Shown here in pieces: positions 5,384-15,150 of a DNA stretch of 27,456 bases. How positions within the stretch are numbered: the stretch's first letter is position 1; each line of letters opens with the position of its first letter. The notes beneath the pieces are model-generated. The model searched no databases, was not told the DNA's origin, and saw only the letters and a program-made list of their open reading frames with translations. This DNA comes from Leptofilum sp050292445 (lineage in GTDB: Bacteria > Chloroflexota > Anaerolineae > Promineifilales > Promineifilaceae). The stretch is from positions 1 through 27,456 of the forward strand of contig JBNKLQ010000052.1 in NCBI GenBank assembly GCA_050292445.1. Reading direction: 5' to 3'. Position numbers and translations under genes: made by a program.

Positions 5384-6799
5384 TTATGCCTCGCGGGCGT
5401 TTTTGTAGGCAGCTAGCGTCCATTCCCGCGCTTCGCGATGATCCACGATGGGGGTTGGATAGTCACTGCCAATCTGGCAGTTGGCGGATTTTTGTACAGT
5501 CGGCGGCATCGTCCACGGCTCATGGATGTAGTCGTTGGGCACGTCAGCCAGTTCGGGCACCCAGCGGCGAATAAACTCACCTTTTGGATCAAACTTTTTA
5601 GACTGCGCGATTGGGTTGAATATGCGAAAGTAGGGCGCAGCATCGGTGCCAGTGCCTGCTGTCCATTGCCAGCCGCCATTGTTAGCGGCCGGATCGCCAT
5701 CTACCAAATGCTGCATGAAGAATTTCTCGCCCCAGCGCCAATCGATCAGCAAATCTTTCACCAAAAACGAAGCCACGACCATACGAGCGCGATTGTGCAT
5801 CCAGCCGCTGATGGTAAGCTGGCGCATGGCGGCATCTACAAGCGGGTAACCGGTACGGCCGTTACACCAGGCATCAAACTCATCCTCTCGATTACGCCAC
5901 TCAATTTTGTCGTATTCAGGCCGGAAACTACGCTGCAATACATGAGGAAAATGAGCCAAAATGTGGATGTAAAACTCGCGCCAGATAAGTTCGCTAAGCC
6001 ACGTTTCAGCGCCTTTGCGGGCTTCTTTGCTTTTCGCTTGCCGCATGGCGGTTACGGCCGTAACGACCGCCTGCCGCGCCGAAACCATGCCAAATCGCAA
6101 ATAAGGCGATAGCTGCGACGTACCACCAACCACAGAAACCATGTCGCGCTGCTGTGCATAACGGTCGATTGCTTCTTGAGCAAATCTTTGCAGGCGACGC
6201 TGTGCCTCCGCTTCGCCAGGGGCAAATGGGACATCCTCGGGCAGCGCCGGTTCAGTGGGCAGCGCGTCGGATTGGATTGATTCTGGCGTGGTGAGCGTGT
6301 CGGGGACGGGCAAAATATCGGAGTGTTGGGGTAACGGCCGTTCCAGCCAGGCATTCTTCTTAAACGGCGTAAACACTGTATAGGGATCGCCATCCTGTTT
6401 GAGTACGGTGCCGGGTGGATGGACCACCAGACCAGCTTCAAGATGAAACGGCAATTGTTGGGCGATATGGCTGTCGCGGCGGCGGGCGTAGCTGGTGAAA
6501 TCTTCTTCAGCAAAAATGGCTCCGGCTTCTGTTTCTTCCAGGATTGCAGCGAGAATTTGTGAGGGACGGCCGTACCGCACAATCAGCCGACCACCCCGAA
6601 CCCTCAAATCAGCATCCAACTGACGCAACCCAGCCCACAAAAAAACCCGGCGCTTATCGCCCACATATTCGGATTTCTCAAAAAAGGGATCGACGATAAA
6701 GAGAGGAATCACCTGATTAGCAGTTTGACAAGCTGCCGTCAGCGCCTGATTGTCTGTCAGGCGCAAATCACGACGAATCCACCAGACGGCCGTTTTCAT
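5384..6799 (-). CDS. phrB: deoxyribodipyrimidine photo-lyase (class I CPD photolyase)
   Basis: A 471-residue protein, the usual length of class I photolyases. The open frame runs further upstream into the regulator gene. I set the start at the second of two adjacent ATGs (6802 and 6799), because AGGA sits six bases before it and the family N-terminus (AVWWIRRDLRLTDN) follows at once. The N-terminal Rossmann-like antenna domain spans about 1-130. The C-terminal FAD domain has the family signatures: WLSELIWREFY, NGRTGYPLVDAAMRQL, GWMHNRARM, GDPAANNGGWQW and FRIFNP. It repairs cyclobutane pyrimidine dimers with light through reduced FAD. It lies 37 nt downstream of a B12-dependent MerR regulator on the same strand, so light-induced co-transcription is likely. 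Confidence 0.95.
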   Translation of the reverse strand: MKTAVWWIRRDLRLTDNQALTAACQTANQVIPLFIVDPFFEKSEYVGDKRRVFLWAGLRQLDADLRVRGGRLIVRYGRPSQILAAILEETEAGAIFAEEDFTSYARRRDSHIAQQLPFHLEAGLVVHPPGTVLKQDGDPYTVFTPFKKNAWLERPLPQHSDILPVPDTLTTPESIQSDALPTEPALPEDVPFAPGEAEAQRRLQRFAQEAIDRYAQQRDMVSVVGGTSQLSPYLRFGMVSARQAVVTAVTAMRQAKSKEARKGAETWLSELIWREFYIHILAHFPHVLQRSFRPEYDKIEWRNREDEFDAWCNGRTGYPLVDAAMRQLTISGWMHNRARMVVASFLVKDLLIDWRWGEKFFMQHLVDGDPAANNGGWQWTAGTGTDAAPYFRIFNPIAQSKKFDPKGEFIRRWVPELADVPNDYIHEPWTMPPTVQKSANCQIGSDYPTPIVDHREAREWTLAAYKNAREA

Positions 6800-6836
6800 C
6801 ATGCATCCTTCGTCCTTCGTACATAAAAAGTAAAGA

Positions 6837-8174
6837 TCAGTTGGAATCGGCGACCAGGTCAAGGTTATGCGAAGCCTCTGCCAGCCAATCAACCACCAAC
6901 CTTGCCGCGCCAAACAAATGCTCCGCAGCTGCCTGATGATACGCGTGTAAGTAGTGTCGTAGCATCTCGACCGGCATACTGTAATTAAGCAGTAGCTTTT
7001 CCGCCCAGGCAATCTCGGCCCCCAAAAACGCAATGTCCCCAAATGTCAAAGCCGCATAAATATCCCGCGACAGGTGTAGATTGGCGTTGGTGTAATGCTC
7101 GTAAGAAATCCCTTGCGACTTCAGCAAATTCCAGGCACGGGCCTCAATGAGTGCCTGATTTTCTCGAAAAGCGGCCAGCGCCTTCAGGTAAAAATCAGGG
7201 ACATGTTTCGTTGTCGGAGCGGGTACAGCATAAGTGAGCAATCGATCCACCATTTGCGTTGCTTCTTCCATTGTTTCCCCTAAGAAGTAGCCTGGAATGG
7301 ACTGGCGTAAGCGGGGCACCATGCTAAAAATACGGCCGCCAAAAGCTAACATCACATCATTTTCATCGGCAACATTTTGGGCAATTTCACTTAACTTGGC
7401 AGCGGTAAACAACTGCTGCGCTGTCATAATAATCAGATTTGGCTTAATAGACTCTACCGTACTGATAAAACGGCTGAGAGGCACATTGGCACCCAAATAG
7501 ACCATGTCCCAGCCACGATATCGCAGCAGAATGGTGAGGGCAAGCGGGGCAAAGGTATGATCCTCATGGGGCGGGCAGCCGATAAGAATGCGGCCAGAGC
7601 GAGTCGGCGCTGGGGCTGCCGCCAACATGGTATTCAGGCGGCGCATGGCCAACGCAGAGGCAAAATGTTCTTGCTGTACAGACACTTCATCGTTAAACCA
7701 CAGCTCGCCAATTTCGGCCAGCCCTTTTTGCAACAGTTGGGTAAGCACCATTTCTGGCTGATAAAGCGCAAATGCCTGAGACAAAATATGTTCGGCTGCT
7801 GCTTCATTGAATTCTAAACAAGCCGCAATCCAGGCCGCTCGGATGTCATCTAACTTGGTAGGCGTAATCGTTTCGGCAAGGGCTGGCGGCGATTCTTGAT
7901 ATTCAGGTGCAATCAGTGGCAATTTTCCTTCAGCCATCAAACTGCGCCACAATTTTACAGCCCGGCTAATGCTGAGCCCCTCTTCCTGACGGGCCATGAG
8001 CCATTTGATGGTTGCAATGTCTTTGTCTGAGTAAAGACGATGTCCACCCTCAGTTCGATCAGGCGCCGGCAACCCATAGCGACGCTCCCAGGCACGTAGT
8101 GTGTCTGGCTTGATGCCTGTTTCGTTGACTACAACTTTTAAATTGTAGGCTGAATTTTCATTGAATGAGGTCAT
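6837..8174 (-). CDS. CarH/LitR-type MerR regulator with B12-binding domain
   Basis: A 445-residue protein. The MerR helix-turn-helix lies at 11-80, with the family signature LRAWERRYGLP and GGHRLY. A helical bundle follows at about 108-190 with Trp159-x9-Glu169-His170, the W-x9-EH motif of light-sensing adenosylcobalamin regulators. A Rossmann B12-binding domain at about 195-320 carries Glu204-Asp-His206, the cobalt-ligand histidine, but with Ala instead of the usual Gly at the last motif position. Known family behaviour is to bind DNA in the dark as an adenosylcobalamin tetramer and be released by light. About 115 extra helical residues (330-445) are absent from typical CarH (around 285-300 residues). 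It is first in an operon with the photolyase and is very likely autoregulated through the repeats at 8263-8306. Confidence 0.9.
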   Translation of the reverse strand: MTSFNENSAYNLKVVVNETGIKPDTLRAWERRYGLPAPDRTEGGHRLYSDKDIATIKWLMARQEEGLSISRAVKLWRSLMAEGKLPLIAPEYQESPPALAETITPTKLDDIRAAWIAACLEFNEAAAEHILSQAFALYQPEMVLTQLLQKGLAEIGELWFNDEVSVQQEHFASALAMRRLNTMLAAAPAPTRSGRILIGCPPHEDHTFAPLALTILLRYRGWDMVYLGANVPLSRFISTVESIKPNLIIMTAQQLFTAAKLSEIAQNVADENDVMLAFGGRIFSMVPRLRQSIPGYFLGETMEEATQMVDRLLTYAVPAPTTKHVPDFYLKALAAFRENQALIEARAWNLLKSQGISYEHYTNANLHLSRDIYAALTFGDIAFLGAEIAWAEKLLLNYSMPVEMLRHYLHAYHQAAAEHLFGAARLVVDWLAEASHNLDLVADSN

Positions 8175-8254
8175 AAGATTGAAGACACCTTCTCACCCTA
8201 ACAGGGTCTCTTGTTACAAATTTTCTTGTCGGAAATATAATTTTTTCATCAGGC

Positions 8255-8283
8255 AGTATAGCCCTTAGACAATGTTTTGTCAA
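8255..8283 (-). promoter_or_regulatory. sigma70 promoter of the regulator-photolyase operon
   Basis: Read on the minus strand: consensus TTGACA at 8283-8278, a 17-bp spacer, and TATACT at 8260-8255, one base from consensus. Transcription would start near 8248, giving a leader of about 70 nt before the ATG at 8174. The -35 box lies inside the 11-bp direct repeats, so a bound regulator would block RNA polymerase. Confidence 0.8.
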
Positions 8284-8306
8284 TGTTTTGTACATTTTTT
8301 GTATTA
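8263..8306 (-). promoter_or_regulatory. tandem 11-bp direct repeats, probable CarH operator
   Basis: On the minus strand four consecutive 11-mers stand head to tail: TAATACAAAAA, ATGTACAAAAC, ATTGACAAAAC and ATTGTCTAAGG. The middle two match at 9 of 11 positions, the first is close, and the last is degenerate. The third contains the -35 box. As I recall, Thermus CarH binds tandem 11-bp direct repeats overlapping a -35 element, which is the same layout. The site is 80-130 bp upstream of the carH-like gene and also lies between it and the divergent M32 peptidase gene. Confidence 0.7.
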
Positions 8307-8431
8307 TATTGGGGCTGGCCTATCCGATCTTGTTCAGCCCTCCCGCCGAATTTTTGGCCACTATGATCTATTTTGGATAAACGGCCGTTTTTCGCTACAC
8401 TCCCTTCACATTCCCACAAAGGACGGTGTAC

Positions 8432-9937
8432 ATGAGTTCAAACTATCAAAAATTACTAGAAAAAGTTCACGAAATTCACGATATTGAAAAAGCAATGGGG
8501 GTCTTAAGTTGGGACAAAGAAACCAACATGCCCAAGGCAGGCACCCAGGCACGCATCCAGCAGATGACAACGCTTCGCCGCCTCAGCCACGTCATGTTTA
8601 CCTCGGATGAGATGGGGGAGCTGATTGAAACGGCCGCTGCCGAGATAAAAGATGCTCCCTACGAAAGCAACAAAGCCAGCCTGATTCGCTACCTGCGTCG
8701 CAGCTATGCAGAAGCACGCCAGCTGCCGCCAGAATTTGTCCGGCGCGTCAGCGAGGTCAGCGGCAAGGCCAACCCCGCCTGGGTAGAAGCGCGCGAAAAC
8801 AACGACTTTGCTCACTTCCAGCCTCATCTAGAAGAAGTCATCAAGTTGGTGCAAGAAATGGCGGAGCTGTACGGTTACGAAGATGAAAAATACGATCCGC
8901 TGCTGGACAAATTTGAACACGGCATGAAAACGGCCGAAGTTCGCGCCATCTTCAATGCAGTTAAAGCAGAGCTGATTCCCCTGCGTCAGGCAATTGCTGA
9001 ACGTAGCAGTGTCGTAGATAATAGCATCGTCCACCAGCCCTACCCCATTGACAAACAGAAAAAGTTTGCCCACTACATTGCCGACGCAGTGGGCTACGAT
9101 TTTAGCCGAGGACATTTGGGCACGGTGGTCCATCCCTTTGCCACCAGCTTCAGCCGCAACGATGCCCGCATTACCACCCGCTGGAATCCCAACTTCCTAA
9201 ACCCCGCGCTGTTTGGCACGCTGCACGAATCTGGGCACGCCATGTATGAACAAGGTACCCATCCTGACCTGGCCCGCACACCGCTGGCACGCGGCACTTC
9301 CAGCGGCATCCACGAATCCCAATCTCGCATGATTGAAAACATTGTGGGGCGCAGCCTGGGCTTCTGGCAAGCACATTATCCTAAACTGCAACAACTGTTC
9401 CCAGAACAGCTAGGCGGGCGTGATGTGATGGCTTTCTATCGGGCCGTCAACAAAGTGCAGCCCTCTTACATTCGGGTTGAGGCAGATGAGTTAACCTACA
9501 ACTTCCACATCATTTTACGCTTCGAGCTGGAGCAGGCAATGCTCAACGGGGATCTAGCCGTGGCCGATTTGCCCACAGCCTGGAATGATAAAATGCAAGA
9601 ACTGCTGGGCGTGGTGCCGCCAACGGATTCAGAGGGTTGTTTGCAGGATATTCATTGGTCGCGGCCTGGATTTGGCTACTTCCCCACCTATGCGCTGGGC
9701 AATTTGTATGCTGCTCAATTTTACGAAGCGGCCGTTTCGCAAAATCCCATCATCGCCGAAGAAATGGTCCAGGGCAAAACCAACGCATTGTTGGCCTGGC
9801 TGCGAGAGAATATTCATCAACACGGCCGTAAATTCACCCCAGCCGAACTGGTGCAGAAAGCCACGGGCAGCCCACTCACACATAAACCATTTATGCGTTA
9901 CGTTACCCAAAAATTTAGCGAAATTTACGAACTTTAG
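8432..9937 (+). CDS. carboxypeptidase M32 (thermostable carboxypeptidase Taq family)
   Basis: A 501-residue metallocarboxypeptidase, the family's normal length. ATG 8432 is chosen because AAAGGA at 8418-8423 gives good spacing; a GTG six bases earlier is less likely. The zinc site is complete: His265-Glu266-Ser-Gly-His269 (HESGH) and Glu295 in GIHESQSRMIEN. Other M32 signatures are VLSWDKETNMP near the N-terminus and VEADELTYNFHIILRFELE. It removes C-terminal residues from peptides in the cytoplasm. The upstream intergenic region is shared with the divergent B12 regulator gene. On the + strand TTGTCA at 8277-8282 and TATTAT at 8302-8307, spaced 19 bp, could be its promoter within the same operator, so light control is possible but weakly supported. 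Confidence 0.95.
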   Translation: MSSNYQKLLEKVHEIHDIEKAMGVLSWDKETNMPKAGTQARIQQMTTLRRLSHVMFTSDEMGELIETAAAEIKDAPYESNKASLIRYLRRSYAEARQLPPEFVRRVSEVSGKANPAWVEARENNDFAHFQPHLEEVIKLVQEMAELYGYEDEKYDPLLDKFEHGMKTAEVRAIFNAVKAELIPLRQAIAERSSVVDNSIVHQPYPIDKQKKFAHYIADAVGYDFSRGHLGTVVHPFATSFSRNDARITTRWNPNFLNPALFGTLHESGHAMYEQGTHPDLARTPLARGTSSGIHESQSRMIENIVGRSLGFWQAHYPKLQQLFPEQLGGRDVMAFYRAVNKVQPSYIRVEADELTYNFHIILRFELEQAMLNGDLAVADLPTAWNDKMQELLGVVPPTDSEGCLQDIHWSRPGFGYFPTYALGNLYAAQFYEAAVSQNPIIAEEMVQGKTNALLAWLRENIHQHGRKFTPAELVQKATGSPLTHKPFMRYVTQKFSEIYEL

Positions 9938-9956
9938 GGGAAATTATTGAAACGCG

Positions 9957-10016
9957 AGGACTGGCAATCCTACTTGAGCAACGTCAATGCTCTGCAAATT
10001 AAGGATTGCCAGTCCT
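9957..10016. terminator. perfect 15-bp inverted repeat between convergent genes
   Basis: AGGACTGGCAATCCT at 9957-9971 is the exact reverse complement of AGGATTGCCAGTCCT at 10002-10016, with 30 nt between them. It lies between the convergent peptidase and membrane-protein genes and is followed by AAAA only, so it is not a classical U-tract terminator on the + strand. It may stop transcription from both sides or be a small mobile-type repeat. Confidence 0.6.
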
Positions 10017-10026
10017 AAAATCAACT

Positions 10027-10413
10027 TTAGAAAAAGCCGCCCCGGAGCCGCGTAACGCCTAAAAATACCAGTGCTAAAACCACAATCACCAGAATGAGAT
10101 TGTTACGGAATTTCTTGGCGCTGTCTTCAGACTTACGCCAGGCGGCATTGCTATGGCCCAATAAAACAGCGATGAACATCGTACCGGCATGTTCCAACCG
10201 AGCCTGACCTTCAAAGCCAAGCGTAAAGAGCAAAATCAGTCCCAGCAAAAAGTTGAGGTCGATCAAACCAACCAATCCAGACATCAACCCTCGATCCATT
10301 GATCCATATTTCGACTTCTGAATCAGCCCCAGGGCAAACTTTACAATCACTACAATGGCGACGATGGCGACAAGCCAGCGCACCTCACCATGAATCGTGC
10401 GAACAATATCCAC
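10027..10413 (-). CDS. small four-helix membrane protein, unknown function
   Basis: A 128-residue protein starting with GTG at 10413, set by AGGAG six bases upstream. Four hydrophobic segments lie at about 11-30, 43-66, 73-87 and 104-121. Polar residues near the helices (His8 and Arg12 near the start, and the HAGTMFIAVLLGHSNAAWRK stretch with two histidines) give a pattern like a widespread group of small four-helix membrane proteins in Bacteroidota and Chloroflexota whose function I do not know. The histidines could bind haem or metal, but nothing proves it. It is the last gene of the leftward CNNM cluster, 19 nt after the preceding stop codon. Confidence 0.7.
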   Translation of the reverse strand: MDIVRTIHGEVRWLVAIVAIVVIVKFALGLIQKSKYGSMDRGLMSGLVGLIDLNFLLGLILLFTLGFEGQARLEHAGTMFIAVLLGHSNAAWRKSEDSAKKFRNNLILVIVVLALVFLGVTRLRGGFF

Positions 10414-10432
10414 AAATTTCTCCTTTTTCTAT

Positions 10433-11893
10433 TTATTGATCGGTTTGGGGAGGAACGGCCGTATCCTCATCATCCTCAACTAGCTTATTGGGGTCCGGAA
10501 ATTCAACCAGAACCCGTGACACAGCCCGCCCCTCAACGGCCAAAACCCGAATTTGAATCTTCTCATTATAGGTGACTTCATCACCCACGGCAGGCGGCCG
10601 CCCCAGCTTAGAGATCACTAAACCACCAACCGTTTCCACGTCCGGCAAATCTTCCTCATTTCCCCAGAAACCGTCGTCAAAATCATCAACCAAATATTCG
10701 CCTTCAGCTTCAATCATGCCTGGGCCTAATTCCACAAAAGGCTCTTTCTCCTGATCGAATTCATCGCGTACTTCGCCGACAACCTCTTCCACCAAATCTT
10801 CAAGCGTCACAATGCCATCCATGCCGCCAAACTCATCCAGCACAATTGCCATGTGCAGCTTTTGGCGCTTAAAGGCCGCCAGCAACGTTTGCACTGACAA
10901 ATCTTCCGGCACAGCTGGCGCAGAACGTAAAATGAGGCGCAGGTCAAACCGGCTTTCCGAACGCAAAGTCTGCTTTACCAAATCCTTCAGGTGCAAAATG
11001 CCCACAATGTGATCCCGATCCCCATCATAAACAGGAAAACGGCTGTGGCGACTATCTGTCACGATATTCAGAATCTCTTGCCGAGAAACATCCAGCGGAA
11101 TCGCTTCAACCTTGGTGCGTGGCGTCATTACCTGGGAGACAGTGCGATCACTAAAATCAAAAATGTTTAGGATCATCTCCTGCTCTTCCGCATTGAGCAG
11201 CCCGCCTTCCGTGCTTTCGGTCACGATGAGCTCCAGCTCTTCTGGCGAAAGAACCCGCTCATGCCCCTCTGCGGGGGGTACACGAAACAGTCTCAGCATG
11301 GAAACACCAATACGATTCAAAATCCTCACCGGGTAGGTCAAAATCCAGCGGGCCGCAGTCATAGGTCGGCTAAGCAGCAGCACCATGCGCGGCGCATCGG
11401 ACAAGGCCAACGATTTGGGCACCATTTCACCGACAACCACATGCAAATAAGTCAACAACCCCAACCCAAGCACATAACCAATGCTTTGTACCAGTTCATG
11501 TGATGGCTCAAACCACAATTTTTCCAAATAAGGTTCAATAAAATGAGCAATTTGGGGTTCCCCGTACATGGCCAAACCCAAGGAGGCAATCGTGATGCCC
11601 AACTGGGCGGTGGCGATGTACTGGTCCTGCTTTTGGCGAGATTCTACAATAGCTAAAACGCCTTGCGCCCGACCGACGCCCTCATCAACCATTTGCTCAA
11701 GCTGAGTGGGACGTACGCCGATAATGGCAAATTCGGCCATGACAAACAAGCCATTCAACAATACCAACAAAAAGATGATAACCAACGCCACCAGCAAAGA
11801 GCTGGCAGTTGATTCAGTCGCTTCTTGGGCTGCGGCTGTAGCCAATATGCCAAAACCGGGCAATGTTATCGCCAACAGGAGGTATTTAGTCAT
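10433..11893 (-). CDS. CNNM/CBS/CorC_HlyC-type membrane protein (hemolysin-like), copy 2
   Basis: A 486-residue protein. ATG 11893 is used because GGGAGG at 11908-11903 lies nine bases before it. It overlaps the end of the preceding gene by 8 nt, so translation is probably coupled. Order: an N-terminal hydrophobic, signal-like segment (1-25); a DUF21/CNNM transmembrane domain at about 30-210, with LNGLFVMAEFA and the YIATAQLGITIASLGLAMYGEP signature; a CBS pair at about 230-350, starting at VMTPRTKVEAIPLD and including HLKDLV and VLDEFGGMDGIVTLEDLVEEVVGE; and a C-terminal CorC_HlyC (PCMH-like) domain ending in a Gln/Asp-rich tail. The family is linked to Mg2+/Co2+ export or regulation; the hemolysin name is historical. 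Confidence 0.9.
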   Translation of the reverse strand: MTKYLLLAITLPGFGILATAAAQEATESTASSLLVALVIIFLLVLLNGLFVMAEFAIIGVRPTQLEQMVDEGVGRAQGVLAIVESRQKQDQYIATAQLGITIASLGLAMYGEPQIAHFIEPYLEKLWFEPSHELVQSIGYVLGLGLLTYLHVVVGEMVPKSLALSDAPRMVLLLSRPMTAARWILTYPVRILNRIGVSMLRLFRVPPAEGHERVLSPEELELIVTESTEGGLLNAEEQEMILNIFDFSDRTVSQVMTPRTKVEAIPLDVSRQEILNIVTDSRHSRFPVYDGDRDHIVGILHLKDLVKQTLRSESRFDLRLILRSAPAVPEDLSVQTLLAAFKRQKLHMAIVLDEFGGMDGIVTLEDLVEEVVGEVRDEFDQEKEPFVELGPGMIEAEGEYLVDDFDDGFWGNEEDLPDVETVGGLVISKLGRPPAVGDEVTYNEKIQIRVLAVEGRAVSRVLVEFPDPNKLVEDDEDTAVPPQTDQ

Positions 11894-13292
11894 GATCAAC
11901 AACCTCCCACTCGATAAAAGGGTCTTCAGCGCTTTCGGTTGGCGGTAGCTTTAGCGAAACTTCAGACACACCGGGATCAGACATTGCTTCCACCCGAATA
12001 ATGATGTCACCAAAGGTCACTTTGTCCCCCACGGCAGGCAAACGGCCGAGTTCGCTAAACACCAGTCCGCCCAACGTGTCGGCATTTTCTTCTGGCAGTT
12101 GCAGTTCTAGATATTCATTGACATCTGACACAAGCAAATCAGCCCGCAAGTAGATACGGCCGTCTTTATCCTTCGCAATCAATGCCGTCTCATTATCAAA
12201 CTCATCTTGCAGCTCACCAAAAATCTCCTCAATGAGGTCTTCAAACGTGATCAAGCCCACTGTGCCGCCATATTCATCAAACACCACCGCCAAATATTTG
12301 CGGCGGCTGTTCAACCGCTTCCACAAATCAGAAACCGGCATCGTTTCCGGCACAAAAACCACCTCGCGTAAAATGGAGGTGACCTCTTCGCTATTCTGGT
12401 TGTGCAGGCGAAACAAATCCTTAACGTGAACAAAGCCCACAATGTCATCAATCGACTCTTTATAAAGGGGGATTCGGGAAAAGCCAGCATCTAGCGCAAT
12501 CTGCATTAGCTCCTTGACGGTGCTGTCCAGTGGCGCAGCAATGAGCCTGGTGCGATGCAACATCACCTGCTTAGCCGTCAGGTCGCGCAGACGGAACGTA
12601 TTGCGCAGCAAGCGACGCTCTTCATCGCTGAGCAAATCCTGCTCGTGGCTCTCAGTAACCAGCAGCTCAATCTCTTCTGGCGAATGAGCATGGCCGTTCT
12701 TTTCCTTGTGGGTTCGGCCCAACAACCGCAGCAGCAGATTACCACTGCCATTAAACAAGGCAATCAAGCCGATGTACTTGATAACAATCTGCGTAATTCG
12801 CATGGGAACGGTTACAGCCAGGGCCACAGATTCTGGGTACTGAATGGCAACAGATTTAGGGAACAGTTCCCCCATAATCACCTGCAAAATGGTGATGGCG
12901 ACCAAAACCAACGTCACGGCAATTGACGCCGCTGCCGGTTCCGCCCAACCTGTCGTCGACTCCACCCCAATCGAGGCCAGAGTCGGTTCCAACAACGTCA
13001 GTAGCCGGGCAAATGGCTCTACTAATAGCTGAGCTATCACGCTTTGGCCATAAGCACCCAACACCAATGACGAAATCGTAATGCCAATCTGGCAGGTAGC
13101 TACGTACGTATCTAATTTCTTGCTGTCTTGCATGATGGGCAGCAGCAACTGCGCCATCCGGTTGCCCTGGCCCGCGAGCTGGCTAATCCGCGTGCGCCGC
13201 GAAGAGACTGTGGCGAACTCAGCAGCCACGTACAGGGCATTAAAAAAAATCATGGTGGCTACAACAGCCACAATCGTAAGGAACGTTAACAT
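11886..13292 (-). CDS. CNNM/CBS/CorC_HlyC-type membrane protein (hemolysin-like), copy 1
   Basis: A 468-residue paralogue of the next gene and first of the pair. Visible parts are a CNNM transmembrane domain (FFNALYVAAEFATVSSRR, then TYVATCQIGITISSLVLGAYG), a CBS pair beginning VMLHRTRLIAAPLD with GFVHVKDLF and VFDEYGGTVGLITFEDLIEEIFGE, and a CorC_HlyC domain near 380-460. The first CBS signature has Leu-His where the paralogue has Thr-Pro (VMLHRT against VMTPRT). Tandem CNNM genes are common in bacteria and may form heteromers. ATG 13292 lacks a clear ribosome site. Confidence 0.9.
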   Translation of the reverse strand: MLTFLTIVAVVATMIFFNALYVAAEFATVSSRRTRISQLAGQGNRMAQLLLPIMQDSKKLDTYVATCQIGITISSLVLGAYGQSVIAQLLVEPFARLLTLLEPTLASIGVESTTGWAEPAAASIAVTLVLVAITILQVIMGELFPKSVAIQYPESVALAVTVPMRITQIVIKYIGLIALFNGSGNLLLRLLGRTHKEKNGHAHSPEEIELLVTESHEQDLLSDEERRLLRNTFRLRDLTAKQVMLHRTRLIAAPLDSTVKELMQIALDAGFSRIPLYKESIDDIVGFVHVKDLFRLHNQNSEEVTSILREVVFVPETMPVSDLWKRLNSRRKYLAVVFDEYGGTVGLITFEDLIEEIFGELQDEFDNETALIAKDKDGRIYLRADLLVSDVNEYLELQLPEENADTLGGLVFSELGRLPAVGDKVTFGDIIIRVEAMSDPGVSEVSLKLPPTESAEDPFIEWEVVDHD

Positions 13293-13333
13293 CAGTTATT
13301 TTTACTTTTTGGATCAATACCAAATGCACAAAT

Positions 13334-13355
13334 AGCCAACCCGATAAGGTTGGCT
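13334..13355 (-). terminator. hairpin downstream of the ruvB-DUF2905 genes
   Basis: AGCCAACC at 13334-13341 and GGTTGGCT at 13348-13355 form an 8-bp perfect stem with a 6-nt loop, followed on the minus strand by the T-rich ATTTGTGCATTT. It lies between the DUF2905 stop and the first CNNM gene. It is modest as a terminator. Confidence 0.45.
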
Positions 13356-13648
13356 TCCAATAATAAATTGCTAAAACACACCAGGGAACTAGGGTGAGGG
13401 TCAGGCGGCTCAGAATTAGAGTCGGTCAACTTGCCCCCCTCTTGGCAAACAGAGGTTGCAACCTGACAAATAGCCCCCGCAACAGAAAAACCTCTCGGGA
13501 TTGTCGGTTTATTTGACTAAAAAGAGTTGTTGTGGAGTTTTCTACATCAAATAACAGTTGCATCGAAATTTTCTCAAAATATATTAACAAAAATTATAGA
13601 ACAGGGGGGGGGAATGGTCAAACTAGAAAGGAGTCCCAAAATCCCTCT
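13356..13648. other. intergenic, no gene seen
   Basis: About 290 nt of mixed sequence with no plausible coding region. It contains C-rich and G-rich patches and a run of nine G near 13604-13612. No ribosome site or conserved RNA motif was recognised. Confidence 0.5.
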
Positions 13649-13876
13649 TTAACGCTGAAAAATACGGATGACAATGTTGAGCAAAATTGTTCCCAGCAAA
13701 CTGACCAAAATCATCGTTGCCAAAGGGAAGTAGATACGAAAATTTTCCCCCTCAATTTCAAAATCGCCAGGCAAATTACCCATCCAGGGAAAATATTTGG
13801 CAGCTACCAACACGAGAATGCCAGCCAGGGCAATGGTTCCGCCAATAATCAGCAACAAACGGCCGAATTCAACCAT
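13649..13876 (-). CDS. DUF2905 small membrane protein
   Basis: A 75-residue protein with two hydrophobic helices (about 5-28 and 48-70) flanking the family core FPWMGNLPGDFEIEGENFRI, which is diagnostic of DUF2905. ATG 13876 follows AGAGG closely. It starts 11 nt after the ruvB stop, an arrangement I know from other bacteria, where DUF2905 genes often accompany ruvB or queA. Function is unknown. Confidence 0.9.
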   Translation of the reverse strand: MVEFGRLLLIIGGTIALAGILVLVAAKYFPWMGNLPGDFEIEGENFRIYFPLATMILVSLLGTILLNIVIRIFQR

Positions 13877-13887
13877 ACCTCTATCCT

Positions 13888-14976
<1,089 letters not shown>

Positions 14977-15010
14977 AAGTTATCTGTTGCCAACAAACTG
15001 TATGCGTGGG

Positions 15011-15016
15011 ATTATA
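15011..15016 (-). promoter_or_regulatory. probable -10 box for ruvB
   Basis: A perfect TATAAT on the minus strand, about 35 bp upstream of the ruvB ATG. No convincing -35 box lies at 16-18 bp, so the call rests on the -10 match and its position. Confidence 0.4.
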
Positions 15017-15150
15017 CGATAACTGAGCCTGATTGCGTAACGGCCGTAACCAACCAGCCACCAAAACGCACCAGGTACAATCATTAAAAGATGCGTGAAT
15101 AGAACGGAATCTCGTTTCATACAGCGCGCTTCATTCTGAGGAGGAGATGC

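Noticed and set aside
5384..7042. Photolyase with an N-terminal extension of about 80 residues
   Set aside because: The longer frame overlaps the regulator gene, lacks a ribosome site, and the family N-terminus begins at 6799.
9957..10016. Insertion sequence
   Set aside because: A perfect inverted repeat of 15 bp with only 30 nt between the arms and no target duplication or transposase was seen; a terminator or small hairpin repeat is simpler.
12555..12926. Long antisense frame within the first CNNM gene
   Set aside because: It is a shadow of the well-supported minus-strand gene; composition and lack of ribosome site argue against it.
13604..13612. Run of nine G as a phase-variation tract
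   Set aside because: It lies in a gap downstream of DUF2905, not in a gene or a recognisable promoter.
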